Shown: piece by piece, positions 14,867-24,392 of the stretch
Numbering within the stretch: the first letter of the stretch is position 1
Layout of the letters: each line of letters opens with the position of its first letter
Assembly (NCBI GenBank): GCA_963735465.1
Contig: CAVTLA010000001.1
Span: forward strand, 4,278,001 to 4,342,000
Length of the DNA stretch: 64,000 nucleotides
Reading direction: 5' to 3'
From: DASZHJ01 sp963735465
Lineage (GTDB): Bacteria; Pseudomonadota; Alphaproteobacteria; ATCC43930; CGMCC-115725
Notes under the pieces: model-generated
Told to the model about the DNA's origin: nothing
What the model saw: the letters and a program-made list of their open reading frames with translations, nothing else
Database searches by the model: none
Made by a program: the position numbers and the translations under genes

Positions 14867-16760
14867 TCAGATCTCGACCTGTCCGCCCAGCTCCACCACG
14901 CGGTTGGTGGGGATGCGGAAGAACTCGGTGGCGTTCAGCATGTTGTTGGTCATGAACGAGAACAGCCAGCGCCGCCAGCGCGAGAGCCGCGAGTGCTTGC
15001 TGGCGACGATCTTCTCGCGGCCGAGGAAGAACGACGTCTCCATCAGGTTGAAGCGGAACTGCATCAGGCGAAGCTGCGCCAGGGCGCGGGGAATGTTCGG
15101 CTCGTCCATGAAGCCGTAGTGCATCAGCACGGTGTGGAAGCCGTGCTCGAGATGCTTGATGTCGAAGCGCTGCTCGTCCGGCACGTGGGGAATGTCCTCG
15201 GTGCGCACCGTCATCAGCACCACGCGCTCGTGCAGCACCTTGTTGTGCTTCAAGTTGTGCAGGAGCGCCGCCGGAATCTGATCGGCATTGGCGGTCATGA
15301 AGATGGCGGTGCCCGGCACCCGCTTGGGACGGTCCGGACGGAGCGTGGCAAGGAAGGCGTCCAGCGGCATGGCGTCCCGATGGCGCACGGCGACGACGAG
15401 GGCGCGGCCGCGCATCCAGGTGGACATCACCGCGAAGGCCATGGTGGCCACCAGCAGCGGGAACCAGCCGCCCTCCTCGATCTTCACCAGGTTGGCGGCG
15501 AAGAGGGAGAGATCGACGGTGAGGAAGAAGCCGAAGAGCAGCGTGCAGAGGATCGGGTTCCAGTGCCGCACGCCCGCCATGTAGACGAAGGCGAGGAAGG
15601 CATCGAGGCTCATGGTGCCGGTGACGGCGATGCCGTAGGCGGTGCCGAGATTGTCCGAGGATTTGAAGCCCAGCACCAAGGCGATGACCGCCACCAGCAG
15701 GAACTGATTGACCTTGGGCACGAAGATCTGCCCGCGCTCCTCCTCGGAGGTGTGGCGCACCTGGAGGCGCGGGAGATAGCCCAGCTGCACCGCCTGGCGC
15801 GTCATCGAGAAGGCGCCTGAGATCACCGCTTGCGAGGCGATGATGGTGGCGGCCGACGCCAGCACCACCAGGGGATAGAGGCCCCAGGACGGCACCAGGC
15901 GGAAGAAGGGATTGTCGAGCGCCTCGGGATGGCGCAGCAGCAGCGCGCCCTGGCCGAAGTAGTTGAGCGATCAGCGCGGGGAATACCAGGTAGAACCAGG
16001 CGCGACGGATCGGCTCGCGCCCGAAGTGTCCCATGTCGGCGTAGAGCGCCTCGGCGCCGGTCACCGCCAGCACCACCGCGCCCAGGAGAATGAATCCGTG
16101 GCGCGGATCCGCCGCCAGCAGGCTGATTCCGTAGAGCGGATTGAGCGCCAGCAGGATGCGCGGCTGCACGAAGATCTCGCTGAGGCCGAGGACGGCGATG
16201 GTGACGAACCAGAGCGCCATGACAGGGCCGAAGAATCCGCCGACATGGGCGGAGCCCCGGCGCTGCATCACGAAGAGACCCACCAGCAGCGCGATGGTGA
16301 TGGGGATCACGTAGGGATCGAAGAGCGGCGTCGCGATCTTCAGCCCCTCGACCGCGCTCAGCACCGAGATCGCCGGCGTGATGACGCCGTCGCCGAAGAA
16401 CAGGGACGCGCCCACCAGCCCGGCGGCCAGGATCAGCTTGTGCCGGCGGCCGCGCTTGCTCTGGCTGCGCAGCGCCAGGGCGGTCAGCGCGAGAGTGCCG
16501 CCCTCGCCCCGGTTGTCGGCGCGCATGATGACGATGACGTATTTGAAGGTGACGACGATGGTCAGCGCCCAGGCGATCAGCGAGAGCGCGCCGAGGATGC
16601 TGGCCTCGGTCACCTGGCCGGCACTCTGGAAGCACTGCTTCACGGTGTAGAGGGGCGAGGTCCCGATATCGCCGTAAACGATGCCGAGCGCGCCCAGAAC
16701 GAGGGTCTGCCGCGCCTTCCTTCGGGTCTCCATGCCGTTATGCGTCGCCGCGAGGGCCAT
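14867..16760 (-). CDS. kup: Low-affinity potassium transporter Kup, first copy, frameshifted
   Basis: K+/H+ symporter of about 630 residues with the Kup N-terminal signature LGALGIVYGDIGTSPLYTVKQ. About twelve membrane helices and a cytoplasmic tail follow, ending FFRIPTNRVVELGGQVEI. One extra base near 15967, in the sixth or seventh transmembrane region, shifts the frame. Comparison with the intact second copy (16959-18848) shows the inserted base directly: the same region has one base fewer there. The nucleotide sequences are very alike at the 3' end (for example 14890-15160 against 16980-17250), indicating a recent duplication or gene conversion. Without the shift the gene would be functional. 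Confidence 0.88.
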
Positions 16761-16958
16761 GTGCCGCCGATTGAGGTGCTGCAGGCGCCGTCTTTAGTCC
16801 GATTCCGGCCGACATGCAACGCGGGTTGCAAAGCCCAGCCGGAATAACACCTTGGGATCCTCGGTCCGCCGGCTGCGGTGGAACCGCGACGGGATAAAAG
16901 GGTGAATGACGGATCCGGTTCCATCGGGTCCGGCGGCGGGATCCGCGCCGGCGGGCGC

Positions 16959-18848
16959 TCAGATCTCCAGCTGCCCGCCCAGCTCCACCACCCGGTTGGT
17001 GGGGATGCGGAAGAACTCGGTGGCGTTCAGCATGTTGTTGGTCATGAACGAGAACAGCCAGCGCCGCCAGCGGGCGAGGCGGGAGTGCTTGCTGGCGACG
17101 ATCTTCTCGCGGCCGACGAAGAACGAGGTCTCCATCAGGTTGAAGCGGAACTGCATCAGGCGGAGCTGGGCCAGGGCGCGGGGGATGTTCGGCTCGTCCA
17201 TGAAGCCGTAGTGCACGACCACGGTGTGGAAGCCGTGCTCGAGATGCTTGATGTCGAAGCGCTGCTCGTCCGCCACATGGGGGATGTCCTCGGTCAGCAC
17301 CGTCATCAGCACCACGCGCTCGTGCAGGAACTTGTTGTGCTTGAGGTTATGGAGGAGCGCGCCCGGCACCTGCCCGGAATTTCCCGTCATGAACACGGCG
17401 GTGCCCGGCGCCCGGGTGCGGTCCTCGCGCAAGGTGGCGAGGAAGATCTCCAGCGGCATCGCGTTGCGCTGGCGCTCCGACGTGACCAGGGAGCGGCCAT
17501 ACATCCACGTCGACATGACCGCATAGACCAGGGACGCGATCGCCAGCGGGAACCAGCCGCCTTCCTCGATCTTCAGGAGATTGGCGCCGAAGAAGGCGAG
17601 ATCGACGATGAGGAAGAATCCGAACAGCAGCGCCGCCAGCACCGGATTCCATTTCTTCACGCCGACCATGTAGATGAAGGCCAGCACCGTGGTCAGCGTC
17701 ATCGTGCCGGTGACGGCGATGCCGTAGGCGGTGCCGAGATTGTCCGAGGACTTGAAGCTCAGCACCAAGGCGATGACCGCCACCAGCAGGAAGACGTTCA
17801 CCTTGGGCACGTAGATCTGTCCGCGCTCCTCCTCGGAGGTGTGGCGGATCTGCAGGCGCGGCAGATAACCCAGCTGCACCGCCTGTCGCGTCATCGAGAA
17901 GGCGCCTGATATCACCGCCTGGGAGGCGATGACCGTGGCGGCGGTGGCAAGCGCCACCATGGGATAGAGCGCCCAGTCCGGCATCAGGCGGAAGAACGGA
18001 TTGTCCAGCGCCTCGGGGTGGCGCAGCAGCAGCGCGCCCTGGCCGAAATAATTCAGGATCAGCGCGGGAAAGACCAGATCGAGCCAGGCGCGCTTGATCG
18101 GCTGCGGGCCGAAATGTCCCATGTCCGCGTAGAGCGCCTCGGCGCCGGTCACCGCCAGCACCACCGCGCCCATCAGGAAGACCCCGTGGCGGGGATCCGA
18201 CGCCAGCAGCTCGAGCCCGTAGAGCGGATTGAGCGCCCAGAGGATCCGCGGCTGGATGAAGATCTCGACGCCGCCGACGGCCCCGATGACGAGGAACCAC
18301 AGCACCATGATCGGGCCGAAGAAGCCGCCCACCAGGGCGGTGCCGCGCTGCTGCACCAGGAAGAGCCCGACCAGCACCATGACGGTGAGCGGGATGACGT
18401 AGGGATCGAACATCGGCGTCGCGATCTTCAATCCCTCGATCGCGCTCAGCACGGAGATCGCCGGCGTGATCACGCCGTCGCCGTAGAAAAGCGCGGCGCC
18501 CACCAGCCCCGCGGCCAAAATGAGCCGATGCCGGCGGCCGCGGCGGCTGGTGCTGCGCAGCGCCAGCGCCGTCAGCGCGAGAATGCCGCCCTCGCCCCGG
18601 TTGTCGGCGCGCATGATGACGATGACGTATTTCAGCGTCACCACCACGGTGAGCGACCAGGCGATCAGCGACAGCACCCCCAGAACCGATTCCGGCGTGA
18701 TGGCGGTGCCGCTGTCGAAGCATTGCTTGACGGTGTAGAGCGGCGACGTCCCGATGTCGCCATAGACGATGCCGAGCGCCCCCAGGACGAGGCTGTGGCG
18801 GGCTTTCTTGAATGCGTGCGCGTCGCCGCCGGCTGCCGCCTGCGCCAT
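16959..18848 (-). CDS. kup: Low-affinity potassium transporter Kup, second copy
   Basis: An intact 629-residue Kup, close to the E. coli length of 622. The N-terminus carries HSLVLGALGIVYGDIGTSPLYTVKQCF, then conserved helices with YGDGVITPAISVLSAIEGL, GSTALVGG-like pore segments and EALYADMGHFG. The cytoplasmic C-terminal region ends VVELGGQLEI. The start ATG 18848 fits the family; a longer frame to 18914 has no support. It mediates bulk potassium uptake at low pH or high osmolarity. It is tandem with the first kup gene, separated by about 200 non-coding bases, and is followed upstream by the sensor kinase on the same strand. Confidence 0.92.
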   Translation of the reverse strand: MAQAAAGGDAHAFKKARHSLVLGALGIVYGDIGTSPLYTVKQCFDSGTAITPESVLGVLSLIAWSLTVVVTLKYVIVIMRADNRGEGGILALTALALRSTSRRGRRHRLILAAGLVGAALFYGDGVITPAISVLSAIEGLKIATPMFDPYVIPLTVMVLVGLFLVQQRGTALVGGFFGPIMVLWFLVIGAVGGVEIFIQPRILWALNPLYGLELLASDPRHGVFLMGAVVLAVTGAEALYADMGHFGPQPIKRAWLDLVFPALILNYFGQGALLLRHPEALDNPFFRLMPDWALYPMVALATAATVIASQAVISGAFSMTRQAVQLGYLPRLQIRHTSEEERGQIYVPKVNVFLLVAVIALVLSFKSSDNLGTAYGIAVTGTMTLTTVLAFIYMVGVKKWNPVLAALLFGFFLIVDLAFFGANLLKIEEGGWFPLAIASLVYAVMSTWMYGRSLVTSERQRNAMPLEIFLATLREDRTRAPGTAVFMTGNSGQVPGALLHNLKHNKFLHERVVLMTVLTEDIPHVADEQRFDIKHLEHGFHTVVVHYGFMDEPNIPRALAQLRLMQFRFNLMETSFFVGREKIVASKHSRLARWRRWLFSFMTNNMLNATEFFRIPTNRVVELGGQLEI

Positions 18849-19018
18849 ATCCGATCCCGACCCGTGGGCCCCCGATGAGCGCCTGTGTTTAGTCCCAATT
18901 CCCGCGGCACGCAACGATGGGCGGGCGCCGGCCCCGGCTCCTGGGAAATGAATTAGCGATTGCGATGGGCGCGGCGATCCGTCACTCTCCGCGGTTTTTT
19001 TGCCGCGCGCCGGCCGTC

Positions 19019-21319
19019 TCAGCCGGGACGGCGGGCGGCGGGCGCCAGGACCCGCTCGGGCGGCAGACGCACCCGGGCCATGGTGCCCTGCCCCGGCGCG
19101 CTGATCAGCTCCAGGCTGCCGCCGTGCAGCTCCGCCATCGCCTTGGTGAGCGGCAATCCCAACCCGGTACCTTGGTACTTCCGCGCCAGCCGGCTGTCGA
19201 TCTGCCCGAAGGGCTGCAGCGCGATCGCCAGATCCGCCGCCGCCATGCCGATGCCGGTATCGCTCACCGCCAGCACCAGCCCGCGCTCGTCGGTGGCGGC
19301 CGATATCGTCACCTGCCCGCCGCTCGGCGTGAACTTGACCGCGTTGGACAGCAGATTGATCAGGATCTGCTTCATCCGCCTGGTGTCGGCGCGCAGCGCC
19401 GGCAGATCGCCCGGCAGCTCCGTCACCACCGCGACGCCGGCGGCGTCGGCGCGCTCGCGCACCAGGCGCACGCAGGCGTCGATGATCTCGCTCAGCGGCA
19501 CGCTCTCCTCGGTGAGCTCGATGCGGCCGAACTCGATCTTGGCGACGTCGAGCACGTCGTTGATGAGATTGAGGAGGTGATTGCCGCTGTCGCGGATGTC
19601 GTGCAGGTAGTCGCGATAGCGCGCGTCGCCGAGCGGCCCGAAGATCTCGCCGATCAGCACGTCGGAGAAGCCGATGACGGCGTTGAGGGGCGTGCGCAGC
19701 TCGTGACTCATGTTGGCGAGGAATTCGGTCTTGCTGCGGCTCGCCAGCTCCGCCTCGTCGCGGGCGCGGCGCAGATCCGCCTCGACGCGCTTCCTCTCGG
19801 TGGCGTCAGTATAGGTGATGAGAAGCCCGCCGTCGGGCATCCGCACGCGGCGCTGCTCGAGCATGGTGCCGTCCGGGCGCAGCCGCTCGCGGACCGGCGG
19901 CTCCAGGCGATTGAGTGCGGCGTTGCGCGTGGCGACGAGGGTCTCGATGTCGCCGGGACCGTATTCGCCGCGCCCGGCGATGATGCGCGTGATGTCGGCG
20001 ATCGGCGCGCCGAACCGCACGTCCTCGGGCGCAAGGCCGATGAGGGTGAGGAAGCGGCCGTTCCACGCCTTGATCCGGAGATCGCCGTCGAGCACCAGGA
20101 GCCCCTGCTCCATGTTGTCGAAGGTCGCCTGCAGCACCTGGGTCTTCTCCGCCAGCTCCTGCTCGCGCCGTTTCAGGTCGGTGACGTCGACCTGTACCAG
20201 CACGGTGCCGCCCTCGGCGGTCGGCCGCTCCGTGAGCTGGAACCAGCGGCCCTTGGCCTGGCGCTCCTCGGTCCAGCTGCCGAAGCTGCGATGGCGCGCC
20301 AGTCGGTCGGCGAGCCAGGCGTCGATGCGCCCCTCCGCCGCCGGGATCAATCCCGCCTCGGCGCTGGCGCGGCAGAGATCGGCGAAGGGCGTGCCCGGCG
20401 CCAGCGTCTCCTCGATGACAGCGTGGGCCTCGCGGTAGCGGCTGTTGCAGAGGATCAGACGATCCTCGGCATCGAGCAGGACCAGGCAGGCGGGAATGCT
20501 CTCGATGGCGTCCACCAGGCGCGCCTGGGCCGCGACGGCGCGCGCCTCGGCGTTCACCTGCTGGGTGATGTCGCGGCCGATGCCGCGGTAGCCGCGGAAA
20601 TTGCCGTCGTCGTCGATCATCGGCACGCCGCTGATGGAGAGATGGCGGATCGCGCCGCTGGCCAGGCGCCGCTCGAAGCGGATGTCGCGGAAGGCGCGAT
20701 GCGCGGTCTGCTCGGCGATCAGCGGCGACCAGTCGATCTTGTCGATGTCGCCGAAGCGGACCTCGGTGATGCGCTTGCCCAGGAAGGCCTGGGACAGCAG
20801 CGTCGAGGGCGCGTGCATGTTGTCGGACATGAAGGTGAAGCGGAGCTCTTCGTCGACTTCCCAGACCCAGTCCGAGGCGGCCTGGGCGAAATCCCGGAAG
20901 CGCTGACCCTCGGCCTCCGCCGCGAGCGTCGCCGCAACCGCAACATCCACCGGCTGCTCCGTCATGACGATGGCGGTCTCGCTGCCGGGCGAGGCGCCCG
21001 CGGGCGAGAGCTCGACGCGATGGCGGCGGATGCCCGCCGATGTATGCACCAGGAGATCGCCGGAGAATTGCCCGCCGGTCGTCACCTGCTGCCAGATCGC
21101 GGCGGCCTCGCGGCGGTTGACGACATGGGCGACGAAGCCGTTCGTCTCGCCCTCGGGAAGGCTGCGCGCGACCGCGTAGGCAGCCTGTGCCTCGGTGTTC
21201 TGCAGCAGGATCGCGCCGGCGAGACTGAGCACGGTCACGGCGAGGCCGGGCATCGGCGCGACCGGCTCCGGCGGCGCCGCGTCGCGCGGCAGGCGCTTGC
21301 GGTACGGCTGTACTGTCAT
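19019..21319 (-). CDS. Soluble multi-PAS sensor histidine kinase
   Basis: A 766-residue histidine kinase. I read four PAS-like segments: about 24-115, 145-255, 265-375 and 385-500. A dimerisation/phosphoacceptor helix follows with SHELRTPLNAVIGFSD (phospho-accepting His539). The C-terminal HATPase domain has the N box (LINLLSNAVKFTPSGG), the G1 box DTGIGM and the G2 box GTGLGLPL. No transmembrane helices are evident, so a cytoplasmic signal is likely. No response-regulator gene is adjacent. The start is ATG 21319 behind GGGAGAGGG; GTG one codon upstream is also possible. The kup genes downstream raise the idea of an ion- or energy-linked signal, but that is speculation. Confidence 0.85.
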   Translation of the reverse strand: MTVQPYRKRLPRDAAPPEPVAPMPGLAVTVLSLAGAILLQNTEAQAAYAVARSLPEGETNGFVAHVVNRREAAAIWQQVTTGGQFSGDLLVHTSAGIRRHRVELSPAGASPGSETAIVMTEQPVDVAVAATLAAEAEGQRFRDFAQAASDWVWEVDEELRFTFMSDNMHAPSTLLSQAFLGKRITEVRFGDIDKIDWSPLIAEQTAHRAFRDIRFERRLASGAIRHLSISGVPMIDDDGNFRGYRGIGRDITQQVNAEARAVAAQARLVDAIESIPACLVLLDAEDRLILCNSRYREAHAVIEETLAPGTPFADLCRASAEAGLIPAAEGRIDAWLADRLARHRSFGSWTEERQAKGRWFQLTERPTAEGGTVLVQVDVTDLKRREQELAEKTQVLQATFDNMEQGLLVLDGDLRIKAWNGRFLTLIGLAPEDVRFGAPIADITRIIAGRGEYGPGDIETLVATRNAALNRLEPPVRERLRPDGTMLEQRRVRMPDGGLLITYTDATERKRVEADLRRARDEAELASRSKTEFLANMSHELRTPLNAVIGFSDVLIGEIFGPLGDARYRDYLHDIRDSGNHLLNLINDVLDVAKIEFGRIELTEESVPLSEIIDACVRLVRERADAAGVAVVTELPGDLPALRADTRRMKQILINLLSNAVKFTPSGGQVTISAATDERGLVLAVSDTGIGMAAADLAIALQPFGQIDSRLARKYQGTGLGLPLTKAMAELHGGSLELISAPGQGTMARVRLPPERVLAPAARRPG

Positions 21320-21444
21320 CACCCTCTCCCGCGGGTCCCGGCTGCGGCGATCCGGGCGCGCAGGATTCTCTCCCGGCCATCGTTATTGCATCGAATGCTA
21401 GGAATAATTGGTTAAGAACCCCTCAGCGCCGTGATGACTGGGCG

Positions 21445-21810
21445 TCAACGCGCCGGCGCCACCATGCGGCCGAGGTCGCGGCCGCCGAAGATGTGGATGT
21501 GGAAGTGCGGCACCTCCTGGTGCGCGTCCCTTCCGTGGTTCGCCAGGATGCGGTAGCCGCTCTCGTCAAGCCCTTGATCGCGCGCGATTTTCCCCGCCAC
21601 GCGCAGCACCGCCGCGAGCTCCGCGTCGCTGCCGCGGGTGGAGAAATCCGCGAGCGATTCATAGGCGCCCTTGGGGATGACCAGGATATGAGCGGGGGTT
21701 TGCGGCCGTATGTCCCGGAATGCCAGCACGTGCTCGTCCTCATAAATCTTGTCGCACGGCAGCTCCCCACGAAGGATACGGGCGAAGACATTACTGGGGT
21801 CATAGGTCAT
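21445..21810 (-). CDS. HIT-family nucleotide-binding protein (HINT-like)
   Basis: A 121-residue histidine-triad protein with the HxHxH motif HFHIHIF at residues 102-108 and the earlier GELPCDKIYEDEHVLAFRDIRP signature. HINT-type proteins hydrolyse nucleoside phosphoramidates such as AMP-lysine. It lies immediately downstream of hisE on the same strand (21 bases), a pairing common in alphaproteobacteria. Confidence 0.9.
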   Translation of the reverse strand: MTYDPSNVFARILRGELPCDKIYEDEHVLAFRDIRPQTPAHILVIPKGAYESLADFSTRGSDAELAAVLRVAGKIARDQGLDESGYRILANHGRDAHQEVPHFHIHIFGGRDLGRMVAPAR

Positions 21811-21831
21811 GGGGTACTCCGGACGGGTCGC

Positions 21832-22176
21832 TCAGGAACGGGGACGGAGGGATTTCTCGGCCAGGCCCGAGGTGCCCTCGCGGCGGATGAGCTCGCTCCA
21901 GACCTCCGCCGGCGTCACGCCCATCGCCGCCCACAGCACCAGCAGGTGATAGAGGAGATCGGCGCTCTCGCCGACGACGCCCTCGCGCCGGCCGGCGGTC
22001 GCCGCCAGCGCCGTCTCCAGCGCCTCCTCGCCGAGCTTCTGCGCCGCGCGCTCGGCGCCGGCGGCGAGGAGCGTCGCGGTGTAGGAGCTGGCGGGATCCG
22101 CGTGGCGTCGGGCGTCGATGGTCTGGTACAGGCGATCGAGCGTGGTGCCGTCGGGCGTTGCCATGGCTGATCTCAT
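21832..22176 (-). CDS. hisE: Phosphoribosyl-ATP diphosphatase
   Basis: Second step of histidine biosynthesis: hydrolysis of phosphoribosyl-ATP to phosphoribosyl-AMP. The 114-residue all-helical MazG-like protein has the motif KLGEEALETALA followed by ESADLLYHLLVLW, giving the acidic metal-binding residues. ATG 22176 and ATG 22164 (MATPDGTT) are both possible starts. It is separated from hisF by a family A repeat, so it may have its own transcript or be expressed from read-through. Confidence 0.92.
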   Translation of the reverse strand: MRSAMATPDGTTLDRLYQTIDARRHADPASSYTATLLAAGAERAAQKLGEEALETALAATAGRREGVVGESADLLYHLLVLWAAMGVTPAEVWSELIRREGTSGLAEKSLRPRS

Positions 22177-22212
22177 GTGATGAGAGGGCGTTCGGGCTGC
22201 TGCAACAGCGTC

Positions 22213-22329
22213 GTGCGTCCTTCGACTCGCCCGCTCCGCGGCCGGCTCAGGATGAGGAAAATCTTTTGGGGCATCGAAGAATGCTCCTCATCCTGAGCCG
22301 GTGCGTCAGCACCGAGTCGAAGGACGCAC
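22213..22329. repeat. Family A intergenic palindromic repeat, copy 2
   Basis: Ends are GTGCGTCCTTCGACTCG and the inverse CGAGTCGAAGGACGCAC, with internal CTCAGGATGAGG / CCTCATCCTGAG arms. It interrupts the his gene cluster between hisF and hisE. The centre differs from copy 1 and contains GCCGGCTCAGG in place of the CTTGCTCAGG arm. Confidence 0.85.
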
Positions 22330-22351
22330 GATCGCTCTGCGGCCAGACCAC

Positions 22352-23110
22352 TCACAACCGCACCGGGATCCCGGCGGCGGCCAGCGCCGCCTTGGCGTCC
22401 TGGATCCGAAAGGTGCCGAAGTGGAAGATCGAGGCGGCGAGCACCGCGCTGGCGTGGCCCTCGCGCACGCCCTCGACGAGATGCTCGAGGGATCCCACGC
22501 CGCCGGACGCGATCACCGGGATCGTCACCGCATCGGCGATGGCGCGCGTCAGGCGGAGGTCGAAGCCCTGCTTGGTGCCGTCGCGGTCCATCGACGTGAG
22601 CAGGATCTCGCCGGCGCCTGATTCCGCCATGCGCTGGGCCCAGACCACCGCGTCGATGCCGGTCGCCTTGCGGCCGCCGTGGGTGAACACCTCCCAGCGG
22701 CCGGGGCCGGTCTGCTTGGCGTCGATCGCCACCACCACGCACTGGCTGCCGAATTTCTCCGCCGCCTCGCGCACGAACTCCGGCCGCGCCACCGCCGCGG
22801 TGTTGATGGAGGCCTTGTCGGCGCCGGCCAGCAGCAGCTTGCGGATGTCCTCCACCTCGCGCACGCCGCCGCCGACGGTCAGCGGCATGAAGCAGCGCTC
22901 GGCGGTGCGGCGCACCACGTCGAAGAGCGTGGCGCGATCCTCCGACGATGCGGTGATGTCGAGGAAGCAGAGCTCGTCGGCGCCCTCGATGTCGTAGACC
23001 CGTGCGTGCTCCACGGGATCGCCGGCATCGACGAGGTTGACGAAGTTGACGCCCTTGACGACGCGGCCGTCCTTGACGTCGAGGCAGGGAATGACGCGCG
23101 CCTTCAGCAT
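22352..23110 (-). CDS. hisF: Imidazole glycerol phosphate synthase cyclase subunit
   Basis: A 252-residue TIM barrel that closes the imidazole ring using ammonia from HisH. The two catalytic aspartates are visible: Asp11 in ARVIPCLDVKDGRVVKG and Asp130 in VVAIDAKQT. Phosphate-binding loops are TVGGGVRE and ASGGVGS. Its start overlaps the hisA end by 7 bases. HisF and HisH form the complex converting PRFAR and glutamine to IGP and AICAR. Confidence 0.96.
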   Translation of the reverse strand: MLKARVIPCLDVKDGRVVKGVNFVNLVDAGDPVEHARVYDIEGADELCFLDITASSEDRATLFDVVRRTAERCFMPLTVGGGVREVEDIRKLLLAGADKASINTAAVARPEFVREAAEKFGSQCVVVAIDAKQTGPGRWEVFTHGGRKATGIDAVVWAQRMAESGAGEILLTSMDRDGTKQGFDLRLTRAIADAVTIPVIASGGVGSLEHLVEGVREGHASAVLAASIFHFGTFRIQDAKAALAAAGIPVRL

Positions 23111-23841
23111 GAAAGGGGCTCCGCCAGAAGCGCCAGCGCCGCCGCCGGATCGAGGCGGCCGTCATAGAGCGCGCGGCCGCTGATGACGCCGGCGATGCCG
23201 TCCCGCTCGTGCTGCCGGAGCGCGCGCAGATCCGCCAGCGACGCGACGCCGCCCGAGGCGATGACGGGAGTCTTGAGCCGCCGCGCCAGCGCCGCTGTCG
23301 CCTCCACGTTGACGCCGGAGAGCGCGCCGTCGCGGTCGATATCGGTGTAGACGATGGCGGCGACGCCGGCGTCCTCGAATCTCAGCGCGAGCTCGACGGC
23401 GTCCACTCTCGATGTGCGCGCCCAGCCCTCCACCGCGACCTTGCCGGCGCGGGCGTCGATGCCGACGACGATGCGGCCGGGATATGCGCGGCAGGCGCTC
23501 CGCACCAGCTCGGGGTCGCTCAGCGCCACGGTGCCGAGGATCACGCGGCGCACGCCGCGCATCAGCCACGCGTCGATGGCGCCGCGGTCGCGGATGCCGC
23601 CGCCGAGTTGCACCGGAATTTTCACCGCGGCGAGTATCGACTGCACCGCGGCGCCGTTCACCGCCTTGCCTTCGACGGCGCCGTCGAGATCAACGACGTG
23701 CAGCCACGGGAAGCCTTGCGCCGCAAAATCGCGCGCCTGGGCCGCGGGGTCATCATTGAAGACGGTGACCGCCTGCATGTCGCCCTTGAGCAGGCGCACG
23801 CAGCGGCCGTCCTTGAGATCGATGGCGGGGAAGAGGATCAC
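23104..23841 (-). CDS. hisA: ProFAR isomerase
   Basis: A 245-residue TIM barrel performing the Amadori rearrangement of ProFAR to PRFAR. The N-terminal ILFPAIDLKDGRCVRL gives catalytic Asp8; QLGGGIRD and VVGIDARAG follow, the latter holding the second Asp. The start codon is GTG 23841, overlapping the stop of the GNAT gene (GTGA). The upstream extension of the frame runs through the GNAT gene in another frame and is not part of HisA. Confidence 0.95.
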   Translation of the reverse strand: MILFPAIDLKDGRCVRLLKGDMQAVTVFNDDPAAQARDFAAQGFPWLHVVDLDGAVEGKAVNGAAVQSILAAVKIPVQLGGGIRDRGAIDAWLMRGVRRVILGTVALSDPELVRSACRAYPGRIVVGIDARAGKVAVEGWARTSRVDAVELALRFEDAGVAAIVYTDIDRDGALSGVNVEATAALARRLKTPVIASGGVASLADLRALRQHERDGIAGVISGRALYDGRLDPAAALALLAEPLSC

Positions 23842-24392
23842 CTGGGCTCCGCCTCCGGCACCAGGGGCTTCCAGTAGGCGTGGCCCGCCATCATGCGGCC
23901 GTTGATCCGGGCATAGGCGGGATGGATGCCCCAGCGCCGGTAGCCCAGCGCCTCGAAGAGATGCATCGCCGGCTTCTGGGTCTCGCGAATGTCGAGGTTC
24001 AGCACCATGATGCCAAGGGTACGGGCGGTCTCCTCGGCAAGGCCGACGAGCAGCCGCGCCAGGCCCCGCCGGCGCGCCCAGGGCGCGATGAAGGTGCCGC
24101 TCAGCAGCGCCGAGGCCGCCTGCGCCTCGTTCTGCCGCGGCGGGCGCACCAGCTGAGTGGAGCCGGCGATGGTGCCGTCGAGGCGCGCGACGCAGAGATG
24201 GCGGTCCGGCACCAGCAGCACGCCCTTCCAATAGGCCTCCAGGATGTGGCGCGGCGGCGGCTTCAGCCAGCCGAAGCCGCCGTCGTCGTTGATGGCGGTG
24301 ATCGCCGCGTCGCAGAGATCGCTGAGATCGGTGCCGCGGAATTCCTTCAGCACCTCCGCCGAGGGAACCCCCTCCAGGCCGGATCCGCTCAT
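23838..24392 (-). CDS. GNAT-family N-acetyltransferase embedded in the his cluster
   Basis: A 184-residue GNAT protein. The acetyl-CoA-binding signature is APWARRRGLARLLVGLAEE (motif A, with the Q/RxxGxG/A-type turn). It is followed by LGIMVLNLDIRETQKPAMHLFEALGYRRWG, which is motif B with the typical AxxLFExxGY. The start ATG 24392 overlaps the hisH stop (ATGA), and its stop overlaps the hisA start. It is therefore translationally coupled on both sides and will be made with the histidine enzymes. Substrate unknown; no histidine-pathway acetylation step is established. Confidence 0.82.
   Translation of the reverse strand: MSGSGLEGVPSAEVLKEFRGTDLSDLCDAAITAINDDGGFGWLKPPPRHILEAYWKGVLLVPDRHLCVARLDGTIAGSTQLVRPPRQNEAQAASALLSGTFIAPWARRRGLARLLVGLAEETARTLGIMVLNLDIRETQKPAMHLFEALGYRRWGIHPAYARINGRMMAGHAYWKPLVPEAEPR

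Noticed and set aside
14028..16760. A 910-codon open frame that appears to fuse a Kup transporter to a membrane protein
   Set aside because: The frame exists only because an extra base near 15967 shifts kup into another frame that stays open. The second kup gene and the true downstream Kup frame (14867 onward) show two separate genes.
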